Below are positions 35,801-43,163 of a stretch of DNA of 64,000 bases, piece after piece (within the stretch, counting starts at the first letter, position 1; each line of letters begins with the position of its first letter). The notes below the pieces were generated by a model that saw only the letters and a program-made list of their open reading frames with translations, ran no database searches and had not been told where the DNA came from. The stretch is taken from the NCBI GenBank assembly GCA_937922655.1, contig CALAJH010000029.1, forward strand, positions 1 to 64,000. Reading direction: 5' to 3'. A program made the position numbers and the translations under genes. This stretch comes from an uncultured Bacteroidia bacterium (GTDB lineage: Bacteria > Bacteroidota > Bacteroidia > J057 > CALAJH01).

Positions 35801-37363
35801 GGACCCGGTGGTACATACACGACCGAAGACCTGTTCAATGTGCCTGCGGGTAGCTACCTCGGTGTTATCACCGACGCCAACGGCTGTATTTTGGCCGCAA
35901 CGGTCGAGCTTGAACAAGATACGGATTTGAATCTCGAACCTCAAGTGAGCGCTATCAGCTGCTTCGGCGCCAACGACGCCCGCGTGTCGCTTAATATCTC
36001 CGGAGGTACGGGTGAAATCACGGTATCTTGGACGGGCCCGAACGGCTTTACCTCCAATTCCGACGTCGTGGACAATCTTGGTCCGGGTACCTATACCGCC
36101 GTGGTTACCGACGAATTGACTTGCTCTCGCGTATTCCAAATCACGTTTGTCAATCCCGCGCCTTTGGCCGTCAGTGTTGTTTCGATTATTGACGCGGAAG
36201 CGGGTGCGAGCAACGGTTCGGTGGATATCAGCGTTTCCGGTGGTACGCCTCCTTACACTTACATCTGGTCCAACGGCGCGACGACCCAAGACCTTGTAGG
36301 CATTCCCGCAGGTACTTATACCGGTTCGATTACCGACGCCAACGGTTGCAACGTTACCGCGACCGTAACCGTTGGTTCGCTTCCGCAGTTGGCCGTGAAC
36401 GGACAAGTTACCGACGCCGGTTGCGGTGTGACGCAAGGCGGTGCGATTAACATCACCGTTTCGGGAGGCAAACCCCCGTACGCTTTCCAATGGTCTACGG
36501 GCGCGACGACCGAAGATTTGGTCAACCTCGAAGCAGGGGAATATACCGTCGTGGTTACCGACGCCAATGGACGCACGGCAACCCGTACCTTTGAAGTCAA
36601 ATCCCAGCTCGAAAGCATCAAACCTTTGATTGTTGCGGATGGAAATACGACGATTTGCGAAGGTGGAACGGTACTTTTGACGGCTCGTCATCCCAATCCC
36701 GAATTGCAAAGCCAATACATCGGTTATTTCTGGTCGAACGGTACGGCGATTCTTGGAACCACGCAAGGCATAACCATCCAACAAGCGGGAACGTATTTCT
36801 GTACGGTGCAAACCGTATGCGGCGATATCAATTCCGACCCTGTTACGATTACCGTCAATCCGCGTCCGACTCGTCCCTCGATTGTGGCGGACACTTTGCC
36901 GAACGGCGCCGACCGTTTGCGCGTGGCCGCTCCCGTTACCGGCGCCACGTATCGTTGGTATCGCAACGGTGCGGTTTTGACCGGCCAAAACGCTTTCCAA
37001 GTTCTGCCCGACGTCGACGGTCTTTATACCGTTTCGGTGTTGTTGAACGGTTGCGAATCCGACCAATCGCTTCCCTACGACTACAAAAGCTCGGTGGGTC
37101 GTTTCGACGTCGTCAACGTCGCACCGCTCACGCTCTACCCCAATCCCACCAACGGTACGCTCAATCTTGGCGCCGACTTTAAGGGCGCAACGCAAGCGCG
37201 GGTCGAGGTGTACAATCAATTGGGTCAAGCGGTGGCTAAATTTGAACGTACCCCCGAAAACGGAACGATTAGCGTTTCTTTGGACAATCTTTCCGCCGGT
37301 GTTTACACGCTTCGCGTTGTAGCGGGCAAATCCTACTGGACGGGCCAAGTCGTTAAGCAATAA
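29885..37363 (+). CDS. giant SprB-like repeat surface protein with T9SS type A sorting domain
   Basis: 2492 residues. The signal peptide is near residues 11-35 (KGFRALFLLCAMFLLARTGWSQ). The body is about twenty tandem beta-sandwich units of roughly 75-110 residues with the SprB-repeat pattern: VSGGTPPYTYxWSNGATTQDL ... AGxYTVTVTDANGC. Early units are diverged and late ones (from about residue 1700) are closer to consensus. A final module has an Ig/PKD-like segment (ICEGGTVLLTARH...) and the last ~80 residues are a type A sorting domain (LTLYPNPTNGTLNL ... LSAGVYTLRVVAGKSYWTGQVVKQ). SprB is the mobile gliding adhesin in Flavobacterium; here the gene is divergent from gldF-gldG, which supports a motility or attachment role. 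Several Cys per repeat suggest disulfides. A strong terminator follows. Confidence 0.88.
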   Translation: MFRFGFTKSRMPNKGFRALFLLCAMFLLARTGWSQCDVTANNLNVETEPLVVNGCTGATSGGRIDVSAQISGGLPPFYFVLSGGGLTEPLSTEALTPNTFGVVAASFTGLSAGTYTIQVRGSDISCPPQLVSNNIALSSSTIPPANIVLAYPVVRGLSCGLTGQSGYLINDGALTFQSDPIGGAFPYRYYWYYDVNPGNPLPGTPVAEGVLTSGSPFALNLSNLRPGYYQLILRDANDCEFSAVYQIDAPAALASNVTSFASNCVGQTGGVSVVVTGGLSTGKFLRLSNGETYFVGNANANNEFVFNVQGLLAGVYSYTVNESVNDGCVVNGTFSVLEPSGLTASASVSRATCNGGADGAIDLSVAGGTPFAPLPGGLPYYNYDWLDLPGTNNPQDRSGLSAGIYSVVISDANGCEITRTFEVGQASAIVSTFSTDPAVCFNAASGRAYIEVSGGTPPYRLQWSNGTVNNRNANASGVAHDTLFNLVGGDYSVTVTDAAGCTHVRSFAVGQIAESFTISEVVTTDVYCTADQAVGGAERNGTITVYTQGPSQTYTYFASNGSQQFTIVADNPGVFIGLPVGNYTVWARDIYGCVASYPFVVRIGVPTPLEIQNIARTNVSCFGQNDGRASVSVIGGTPFASGAPYRYEWSSLYDPFYQDFGASVSGLAPGLYRVTVYDSYGCFTVSSYFEVGQPSAPLSLSLQVTDLVCSENNDGRIRAVVAGGTQPYTYYWASSGAPFLDLSENSPEITNLPPGNYSVVVVDANDCFVTAAASISNPISFSASVVDVVQTTVCDLPPFVDPLTGETIYPRGNGSITVQLNNAANPPYTFEIIPTPYGFSQSFVQNLGGNQYRINYLASGQYQIRVRDNLGCLGTTVNALVATVPSPNGIAGLVGGNNVSVSCPGGSDGSQSYLVPIGGNPNSLYSYFLNNNLIYNTIPAGPVSFDNLTAGTYFLRVLESTTGCDFNTSFVIGQPEVITATATIDTAFCFPSLNGGDVTGGIALNVSGGTAPYSYLWSNGATTQDLVNVPAGLYSVQIRDAKNCTSEFSFTIHQVPALQVTNALVSGITCNGFNNASITINAEGGTRNALGQYTYILRRFDAQGNEIFPQLIQANSNVFSGLSAATYRISLIDDKGCTYDYPTDVNIEEPAPLQITATTVFNPTQCNTANGRIRVDVNPALPGPYNFYLHRVINGQVETAVYVASGQSVNPTFFFENVEGQDNLFGSVQLPNYVVRVTRGSDACVTLSGLLTVSQPERPLINSAAIQASVQNVTCATVANGSMSAAGAVQTTASAANLQYSWFRLLSNDELPEGTAYRLGVTASNLPGGRYRLIVTNLATGCRSISEPIQVVEPLPLQASFEQVTNPSCNQNTGAITVRGIGGNPPYNFVWSTTAQTAGALTSSLSNLGPGIYGVTITDALGCSTTGQIQLVQPPLFGTFVSVDTVTCIGTPTGGINLTVSNGDGPFNVVFSEVAENGSLVVISEQTFGAINGGMQTSYTGLETGTYQLTVTDVGRRCTEFVPVIVPTRDSLRAVFFSGGQTGTTFAVNCQTGLSAAISTLVTGGKAPYNVQWISNSGQAIVGTTLPGGQAPGNWTFVIRDANNCTRAYNVQLVNIPLLTTATGANVQCTGDNNGRIDISSTGFNGSVTYQITGNNGFSNTLITQTGTAVQTGLAPGVYTVRASDQAGCQGNPVTVTILQANTLLTVGATGTNPPCRNEATGSATAVVTGGQAPYSFLWAATPGNPANGATTPSVQGLAAGSYSVTVIDANGCQRTATILIEQPATVLTVTAQVTDAICEGPNGAINLTVTGGAEPYVYNWSNGSTQQDIFNLLPGVYTGTVTDANGCTRIAELTVGGVPNPAIDAAISQPSCFGSNNGTIAVNITGGTAPFAYQWSTGQTGATATGLFAGVYEVTVTDANGCTSSRTFELGQPEPIGIVSLDLTPSACQEPTGAIQIEVEGGTPPYTYNWTGPGGTYTTEDLFNVPAGSYLGVITDANGCILAATVELEQDTDLNLEPQVSAISCFGANDARVSLNISGGTGEITVSWTGPNGFTSNSDVVDNLGPGTYTAVVTDELTCSRVFQITFVNPAPLAVSVVSIIDAEAGASNGSVDISVSGGTPPYTYIWSNGATTQDLVGIPAGTYTGSITDANGCNVTATVTVGSLPQLAVNGQVTDAGCGVTQGGAINITVSGGKPPYAFQWSTGATTEDLVNLEAGEYTVVVTDANGRTATRTFEVKSQLESIKPLIVADGNTTICEGGTVLLTARHPNPELQSQYIGYFWSNGTAILGTTQGITIQQAGTYFCTVQTVCGDINSDPVTITVNPRPTRPSIVADTLPNGADRLRVAAPVTGATYRWYRNGAVLTGQNAFQVLPDVDGLYTVSVLLNGCESDQSLPYDYKSSVGRFDVVNVAPLTLYPNPTNGTLNLGADFKGATQARVEVYNQLGQAVAKFERTPENGTISVSLDNLSAGVYTLRVVAGKSYWTGQVVKQ
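30900..36600 (+). repeat. SprB-type protein repeat array at DNA level
   Basis: Recurring codon blocks encode 'GGT..PP/APY', 'WSNG', 'AGxYxVxVTDANGC'. For example near-identical blocks at about 32930-33010, 35340-35430 and 36260-36350 all encode YxWSNG(A/S)T(T)Q(D/Q)(L/D)... The DNA is diverged enough to avoid long perfect repeats, but recombination between units is plausible. Confidence 0.75.
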
Positions 37364-37384
37364 TCGTTGATTCGATTAATTCCA

Positions 37385-37412
37385 AAAGGGCGGGCCGAAA
37401 GGCTCGCCCTTT
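37385..37412 (+). terminator. rho-independent terminator of the SprB-like gene
   Basis: AAAGGGCGGGCC (37385-37396), GAAA tetraloop, GGCTCGCCCTTT (37401-37412), one G-U pair, then ACATTTTT. It ends 22 bases after the stop codon and 37 before panB. Confidence 0.92.
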
Positions 37413-37448
37413 ACATTTTTCGTAACTTTACGACAAATTCACGCCGCT

Positions 37449-38276
37449 ATGTCTACGCAAGTTTCTTCGATTTCGCCCAAGCGGGTAACCACCCATACGC
37501 TTTTAGCCATGAAAGCCGAGGGGCAAAAAATATCCATGCTGACGGCTTACGATTTTTCATTTGCCAAAATTTTGGACGAGGCGGGCATTGACGTGTTGTT
37601 GGTAGGAGATTCGGCGTCGAACGTCGTTGCGGGACACGAAACCACTTTGCCCATCACCCTTGACCAAATGATATATCATGCTTCGGCGGTGGTGCGGGCG
37701 GCGCGACGGGCATTAGTGATTGTGGATATGCCTTTCGGAACTTATCAAGGCGATTCCAAAACCGCCTTACAATCGGCGATACGGATTATGAAGGAATCGG
37801 GAGCACACGCCGTCAAGTTGGAAGGCGGCGAATTTGTCGTCGAATCGGTCAAACGCATTATTTCCGCAGGGATTCCCGTCATGGGGCATTTGGGTTTGAT
37901 ACCCCAATCGATTTACAAATTTGGAACCTATACCGTTCGTGCGAAAGCCGAAGCCGAAGCCGGCCAACTGATAAAAGACGCCAAACTTCTCGAAGACGCG
38001 GGTTGTTTTGGTTTGGTGTTGGAAAAAATACCCGCCGAGCTTGCCGGAAAAGTAACGAATATTCTCAAAATACCGACCATCGGCATCGGTGCGGGCCCGT
38101 TGTGTTCGGGGCAGGTGTTGGTTACGCACGATATGTTGGGTATTACCAAAGATTTTTCCCCCCGGTTTTTACGCCGTTACGCCAATTTGTACGAAACGAT
38201 GTCGGACGCATTCAAGCGCTACGCGGCGGACGTGAAATCGGGTTCGTTTCCCGACTACGAAAAAGAATCCTACTGA
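37449..38276 (+). CDS. panB: 3-methyl-2-oxobutanoate hydroxymethyltransferase
   Basis: First step of pantothenate synthesis: transfers a hydroxymethyl from methylene-THF to alpha-ketoisovalerate. 275 residues, the usual size. Signatures: [45 protein letters not shown] (metal Asp), [20 protein letters not shown], and [35 protein letters not shown]. tilS starts one base after the stop. Confidence 0.97.
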   Translation: MSTQVSSISPKRVTTHTLLAMKAEGQKISMLTAYDFSFAKILDEAGIDVLLVGDSASNVVAGHETTLPITLDQMIYHASAVVRAARRALVIVDMPFGTYQGDSKTALQSAIRIMKESGAHAVKLEGGEFVVESVKRIISAGIPVMGHLGLIPQSIYKFGTYTVRAKAEAEAGQLIKDAKLLEDAGCFGLVLEKIPAELAGKVTNILKIPTIGIGAGPLCSGQVLVTHDMLGITKDFSPRFLRRYANLYETMSDAFKRYAADVKSGSFPDYEKESY

Positions 38277-38277
38277 C

Positions 38278-39549
38278 GTGCGCATTGAATGCAAAGCGGG
38301 ACGATATTTGGTAGGTTGGAGCGGCGGGCCGGATTCGACGGCGCTCGTCCATTTGATGCTTGACGCCTCCTGCCAAATCGCGGCGGCCCACATCAATTAC
38401 GGTCTTCGCGGCGCCGAAAGCGACGAAGACGAAAATTTTGTTCGCCGCATGGCCGAGAAATGGGGAATTTCCCTTTACGTTCATCACGCCGATATCTCCG
38501 AACATAAAGGCCTTTGTTTGCAGGCGGCGGCGAGAAAAATTCGCTACGATTTTTTCCGTCGCTTGGTTGCATCGGAAGGTTACGATTACATAGCGTTGGG
38601 ACACACGGCGGACGACGATGTCGAAACCCGTATTTATTCTTTGTTGCGTTCGAAACATTTTAATCCATTGGCGGGTATTCCGCCGCGACGTTCGTTAATC
38701 ATACGTCCGTTGATTAAGTTTTCCAGAGCGGAAGTCATACATTATTTAACGAACCGCCGCATTCCCTATCGAACGGACTCCTCTAACTTCAAAACCGAAT
38801 ATTTGCGCAACAAAATACGTCTTGACGTTTTACCTAAGTTGGCGGAAATCAATCCGTCGTACGCCAAACAAATATCGACCGCAGGCGCTTTGGCGGATGC
38901 ACAGTTCCGGTTGTTGCGGCGAATTTTCGTGCGTTCGGGTATTATAAAAAATGATTTTTTGGACTTGGAAAAATTGTTTCGTTACGAAAATAAATACGGC
39001 GCGGATTTTCGTCGTTTGTTTTTTTTTCAGCGTTTAAAAGAGCTTTACGGGTTCAATGCCTCGGAATTGGAAACGGCTTTGCGTTTGGTTGACGCGCAGA
39101 CGGGCAAGACCGCGCGACTTGGCGCAATGCGTTTGGTACGGGAACGCAGCGGTATGGTGTTCTTGCGTTCGGAAATCGACGCGCCCGAGCCCTTGTCGAT
39201 AAAAGACGGGGGAGGGGAGGGGAGATTTGGAAAATGGTACCTTTGTTGGGGCGCGAACAATATTCCGGGAGAAGGTTTTACGGCCGATTTGGAACGCTTG
39301 AAATTTCCATTGACCGTTCGCGTCGGACTGGCGGGAGACGCTTTTGTGCCGTTGGGAATGCAAGGACGCAAAAAAGTTTCCGATGTTTTGACGGAAATGA
39401 AGGTTCCCGCCGCCGAAAAAAAACAATGGTTTGTGGTCGAAGACGCCGAAGGAATAATTTACGTGCAAGGTTACCGTCCGGCGGAACGGGTGAAAACGAC
39501 GGCATCGACTCGTTCCGTGTTTTATTTTCGGTTTAGCGAACAAGCGTAA
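38278..39549 (+). CDS. tilS: tRNA(Ile)-lysidine synthase
   Basis: 423 residues. Converts C34 of tRNA-Ile(CAU) to lysidine. The PP-loop is SGGPDSTA (residues 15-20; SGGxDS). HINYGLRGAESDEDENFV, LGHTADDDVETRIYSLLR and RPLIKFSRAEVIHYL are typical TilS core motifs; the C-terminal domain follows (VRVGLAGDAFVPLGMQGRKKVSDVLTEMKVP ... VVEDAEGIIYVQGYRPAERVK). GTG start directly after panB. Its 3' end overlaps the convergent CHU_C gene by 17 bases. Confidence 0.95.
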   Translation: MRIECKAGRYLVGWSGGPDSTALVHLMLDASCQIAAAHINYGLRGAESDEDENFVRRMAEKWGISLYVHHADISEHKGLCLQAAARKIRYDFFRRLVASEGYDYIALGHTADDDVETRIYSLLRSKHFNPLAGIPPRRSLIIRPLIKFSRAEVIHYLTNRRIPYRTDSSNFKTEYLRNKIRLDVLPKLAEINPSYAKQISTAGALADAQFRLLRRIFVRSGIIKNDFLDLEKLFRYENKYGADFRRLFFFQRLKELYGFNASELETALRLVDAQTGKTARLGAMRLVRERSGMVFLRSEIDAPEPLSIKDGGGEGRFGKWYLCWGANNIPGEGFTADLERLKFPLTVRVGLAGDAFVPLGMQGRKKVSDVLTEMKVPAAEKKQWFVVEDAEGIIYVQGYRPAERVKTTASTRSVFYFRFSEQA

Positions 39550-42544
39550 CGGTTCCGGTGCGGTTGAAGGCGCGCCCGTTGTAGGCGGCGGCGTTGATAC
39601 GGTAGGTGTACACGCCTTCGGGGCAGGGCTGACCGTTGTAGGAGCCGTCCCAAAACGGGGCGTTTGGACGGTTTGCAAAATAAACCCGCGTTCCCCAACG
39701 GTTGTAAATTTCCATTTCAAAAGTTTTCAATCCCCGACTGAAAACGGTAAAGGTTTCATTGACGGCGGGGCCTTCTTGGTTGGGGGTGAAAACATCGGGA
39801 ATCCATAGATACGTGCTGTCGTCGATTTCCACGCGGCCTTTGACCTCCCAACGACAACCGTCGCGGGTCAAGTAAACGAGCGTGGGATAATAGACGCCCG
39901 TACCGGGATAAACGTGGGCGGGGAAACGATTGAGACTGCGAAGGGTGTCGCCGTCGCCGAAAATCCAGATGCGTTGCAAGGGTTCGGTTTCGTAGCGGGT
40001 GGTGTCGCGAAATTGAATGGTCGAACCGTAGGGTTGGACGTCGGGGGCGCCGTCGTAGGTGAAGCCCAACGACGGCGGGCGTTGAATCACGTCAATATTA
40101 ACGGCCTTCGAGGTGTCGGTGAGGTTGGGACAAAGGCGGGAAACGGCGACGACGGCGTAACGCCCCGGTGTTTCGACGGCGATGCGTACGCGGTCTCGTC
40201 CTTCGGGATAGCGTTCCCCGTCTTTGAGCCAAAAATAGTCTATGCCGTCTTGGGGTTCGTAGGAGAGTTCGGCGTATCCTCTCCCCTGACAAAATATCGC
40301 GTCTTTTCCAACGAGCTCGGCCTCGGGTTTTGTCGGAAAACTTACGTTGATAACACGGGTTTGGGTAACGCATTCGGGATTTGCGGTCAAGGTAACGACG
40401 GTATAATAGTTTCCCGGGACGTCGGTTGTCAGCGTGGGGGTGGTTGCAAGCGGGGTGTTTCCTCGAAACCATTGATAGCGATAGCCGGGTGAATCGGGGT
40501 TAATTTTGAGGGTGGCGACGCCGTTGCAAAACGGGGGTGTCGGGTCGGCGACGATGTCTACTCCGGGAAAAGGATCGGCGCCGATGTTGATGGACGTTCC
40601 CAACGTCGCTTGACAGCCCGTCGTCGGGTCGGTAACGACGAGGGTTGCGGTTGTTGGAAGGCTGAGCGTCAAACGTTGGGAGTGGACGTTGAAAAAGTTG
40701 GTTCCGTCGTGGGTAAAATTCCATCGGTAGTTGAGGCCGTCGGGCCGGGCCTCGAGCGTAACCGACCCGCCTTCGCAAAATTGCAACGAGCCGTCGATTA
40801 CGGCATAACTCGGAACGGGCGCGGCGTGAACGGTTATAATTTTTTCCACCGAATCGGTACAATATCGTCCCGTGTTGCCCAATTTTACCCCGTATTTGAA
40901 TCCAAGAGTATATGTTCCGGGGGGATAAAGGGAGGGGTTGAAGGTCGCGTTTTCAATAAGGGTGCGTTGGCCTTCGGCGTTTACGATATAATATTCGACA
41001 AGGGGGTTGTTTGCGGCCGGTGTTCCCGTTCCTTCGAGAGCTAGGGGAGGATGGTTGGAACAAAATTTTACGGGCGGGGAAAAAGCGGCGTTTACTTGCG
41101 GCCCGCGAAAAACGCTCATGGTTGTTTCGGCGTCGCACTTGCTGCGTGGGTCGACGACCCTGAGTATAATCGATTCCGAACGATGAAGGGTAATGAACGC
41201 GGCACCGTCAATGGTTTGTCCGTTGCCGAGCGTCCAAACGTATTCATAGCCTTCGGGACGAGCCAAAAGCGTTACGCTTTCTCCAAAACAAAACGTGTCC
41301 GACCCCACAATTTCTATGCTTGGGATGGGGAGGGAATCGATTTGGATGGATTGGCCGGCGGAAGTGGAACAGACGTGGCCGGCGTCGTCGGCAAGAGTAT
41401 AAGTAAAAACCAAGTTGTAGACGCCGGGGGGATAGAGTGCGGGATTAAACGCGCCGCCGGGCAGTGAGTAGGTTTGTCCTTCGTTTCCTATGAGCGTAAA
41501 CATGCCGGTACCGTCGTTGGGTGAGCCTTGAGCGGAAAAAACGAGGACGGGGTCGTCGGCACAAAAACGCTTGTCTTCAAGGAGGGGAAAGGTAACGAAT
41601 GCGGCGTCGCCGAAGTGAAGGGTTTGCGTTTGGGGGTGTTGCCATGCGGTGCGTCGATAACTCGAAAGCGTTTGGGAAACGGGCACGCTCGGGGTTGTCG
41701 GCCCTGCGGCGGTGGAAAACGTTTCCCATGCCGCGCCGTTCCAACGCGCCCAACGTTCGTGATAAAGGTCCTCGCCGGGGGCGTAGAAACCGGTTAGGTT
41801 GGCCGTCGTCGAACCCCATAGTCGATGAAAATATCTCGGGCCGATTCGGCACAAGGGCGCCACGGTTTGGGAACGGTCGTATCCCGCCGTCGTTGCGTCG
41901 CCCAAGGCCATGCGTGCAACGAAAACGCCCGTGGCGTTTGGTTCTACGGCCAGCGGACGATACAGCCATTGACCGTTCGCAACGTCTCCGACGGGAAAAA
42001 GATACGTTCCCGTACCGGTGGTTTGTCGGGACAACGCACCCGTTTCGTCCGAGCGCACCATGCCCGAATCGGCCCGAAGTACGGCTTCCGGCGCCCGTTT
42101 GAGGACGAAAACCGTATCCGTACGGGTATCGAGCAGGCGGTTGTGCAAATCGAGCGTGTCGTTGATATAGGTGGGTAAAAGCGTGGTTTTCACGCCCGTG
42201 CCGCGCAGGCGAAGTATGGGGATGCGCACGGCGCTTCCGGGGACGTTGGTGGAAAGGGATTGATTGGCGCCGGCTAAAATCAGAGCTCCCGGAGCTATCT
42301 GCACACCGTTCATCACCGCCGAAAACAACGAGTCGGGGTCGTCGTTGACGACGTCCCCAAAAACGACCAAAGAGTCCGACGAATGGTATACTCTTCCGGC
42401 TTGGTTCCACCAGCCGCCGCGAACGCTGACCAAACACCCCGCTTGGATGCGTATTTCTTCGCCGCGATTGACGGCGACGATTTGTCCCAACGCCGGCGCC
42501 AACATCCCAAACGCCAAAGCCGAAGTTATCGCCCACTTTATCAT
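39533..42544 (-). CDS. large cell-surface protein with PKD-like modules and T9SS type B (CHU_C) sorting domain
   Basis: 1003 residues; ATG at 42544 gives MIKWAITSALAFGMLAPALGQ. The N-terminal half contains a beta-rich domain; the middle has four or five repeated Ig/PKD-like modules marked by 'FCEGGSVTLEARPDGLNYRW'-type and 'SPPVKFCSNHPPLALEGTG'-type openings; a PKD domain (QFRDTTRYETEPLQRIWIFGDGDTL, with the FGDG signature) precedes the last ~90 residues, which are the gliding motility-associated C-terminal domain (DVFTPNQEGPAVNETF ... FEMEIYNRWGTRVYF ... WDGSYNGQPCPEGVYTYRI). It is the only type B cargo in the window. TAAATTG lies six bases before the ATG. Confidence 0.88.
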   Translation of the reverse strand: MIKWAITSALAFGMLAPALGQIVAVNRGEEIRIQAGCLVSVRGGWWNQAGRVYHSSDSLVVFGDVVNDDPDSLFSAVMNGVQIAPGALILAGANQSLSTNVPGSAVRIPILRLRGTGVKTTLLPTYINDTLDLHNRLLDTRTDTVFVLKRAPEAVLRADSGMVRSDETGALSRQTTGTGTYLFPVGDVANGQWLYRPLAVEPNATGVFVARMALGDATTAGYDRSQTVAPLCRIGPRYFHRLWGSTTANLTGFYAPGEDLYHERWARWNGAAWETFSTAAGPTTPSVPVSQTLSSYRRTAWQHPQTQTLHFGDAAFVTFPLLEDKRFCADDPVLVFSAQGSPNDGTGMFTLIGNEGQTYSLPGGAFNPALYPPGVYNLVFTYTLADDAGHVCSTSAGQSIQIDSLPIPSIEIVGSDTFCFGESVTLLARPEGYEYVWTLGNGQTIDGAAFITLHRSESIILRVVDPRSKCDAETTMSVFRGPQVNAAFSPPVKFCSNHPPLALEGTGTPAANNPLVEYYIVNAEGQRTLIENATFNPSLYPPGTYTLGFKYGVKLGNTGRYCTDSVEKIITVHAAPVPSYAVIDGSLQFCEGGSVTLEARPDGLNYRWNFTHDGTNFFNVHSQRLTLSLPTTATLVVTDPTTGCQATLGTSINIGADPFPGVDIVADPTPPFCNGVATLKINPDSPGYRYQWFRGNTPLATTPTLTTDVPGNYYTVVTLTANPECVTQTRVINVSFPTKPEAELVGKDAIFCQGRGYAELSYEPQDGIDYFWLKDGERYPEGRDRVRIAVETPGRYAVVAVSRLCPNLTDTSKAVNIDVIQRPPSLGFTYDGAPDVQPYGSTIQFRDTTRYETEPLQRIWIFGDGDTLRSLNRFPAHVYPGTGVYYPTLVYLTRDGCRWEVKGRVEIDDSTYLWIPDVFTPNQEGPAVNETFTVFSRGLKTFEMEIYNRWGTRVYFANRPNAPFWDGSYNGQPCPEGVYTYRINAAAYNGRAFNRTGTVTLVR

Positions 42545-42614
42545 TAACGGCAATTTACGAAAAATTGCGCAACCGGCAATGAACTAATTTTTCGATTCAA
42601 GTATTAACGTAAAA

Positions 42615-43163
42615 GTGAAATCACTGTATATCGTTTCGGTTCACGCTTCGCCCAATCCGAACGCGTGCAAAATGGCTTTGTCCGGCGAATTGGCGGAATG
42701 GGGCGCTTACGAATGGACGCACGACGATTACCCGACGGGCATGCCGTTGGCGGATTTACCTTTGTCCGTCGAAGGCGTGGAACGCATTTATTTGGCGGGC
42801 GACTTCGTTACCGTCGTAAAAAGCGATGCGGCAAGCTGGGATACGCTTTTTCCGCAGGTGCGCGAAGCGGTGCGGGCGGCGTTGAAACGACCTTTGCCCT
42901 CCCTTGAAAGTTTGAGAAATTACGCCATCGCGATGCCGCACGACGAACGCGGTTTTGCCGAGTGGATGGCCGCAAAAGTATTGCCCGCCACCGAACGCGA
43001 CGGTGGGGGGATTTTTTTTATCGGCATGGACTCGGAAAACGTGCCCTTGCTTAAAGCCGCCGGCGCCTGCAAAGGTTGCCCTTATTTGTCCGAAACCGTG
43101 CAAAAAGGAATTTTAATTCCATTGATTCAACAAAAAAACGTCGTCGACGTACGCGTTGTTTAG
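42615..43163 (+). CDS. Nfu/NifU-type iron-sulfur scaffold protein
   Basis: 182 residues, GTG start. The N-terminus has the NFU N-domain motif HASPNPNACKMAL (compare TPNPxxxKF) and strands GMPLADLPLSVEGVERIYLAGDFVTVVKSD. The C-terminal NifU-like domain has the cluster-binding CxxC in GACKGCPYLSETVQKGI (near 153-158). It would bind and pass on [4Fe-4S] clusters in the cytoplasm. No isc/suf genes are nearby. The stop overlaps the convergent lipoprotein stop by four bases. Confidence 0.85.
   Translation: MKSLYIVSVHASPNPNACKMALSGELAEWGAYEWTHDDYPTGMPLADLPLSVEGVERIYLAGDFVTVVKSDAASWDTLFPQVREAVRAALKRPLPSLESLRNYAIAMPHDERGFAEWMAAKVLPATERDGGGIFFIGMDSENVPLLKAAGACKGCPYLSETVQKGILIPLIQQKNVVDVRVV

Noticed and set aside
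36655-37182. Plus-strand alternative frame of 175 codons inside the SprB-like gene end
   Set aside because: Arg/Ser-rich shadow of a confirmed reading frame that contains the T9SS domain.
30908-37360. Long open frames of 477, 613 and 550 codons on the minus strand antisense to the SprB-like gene
   Set aside because: They lie entirely inside a strongly supported repeat gene, encode Arg- and Gly-rich text without domains, and arise from the Thr/Gly/Val-rich codon use of the repeats.
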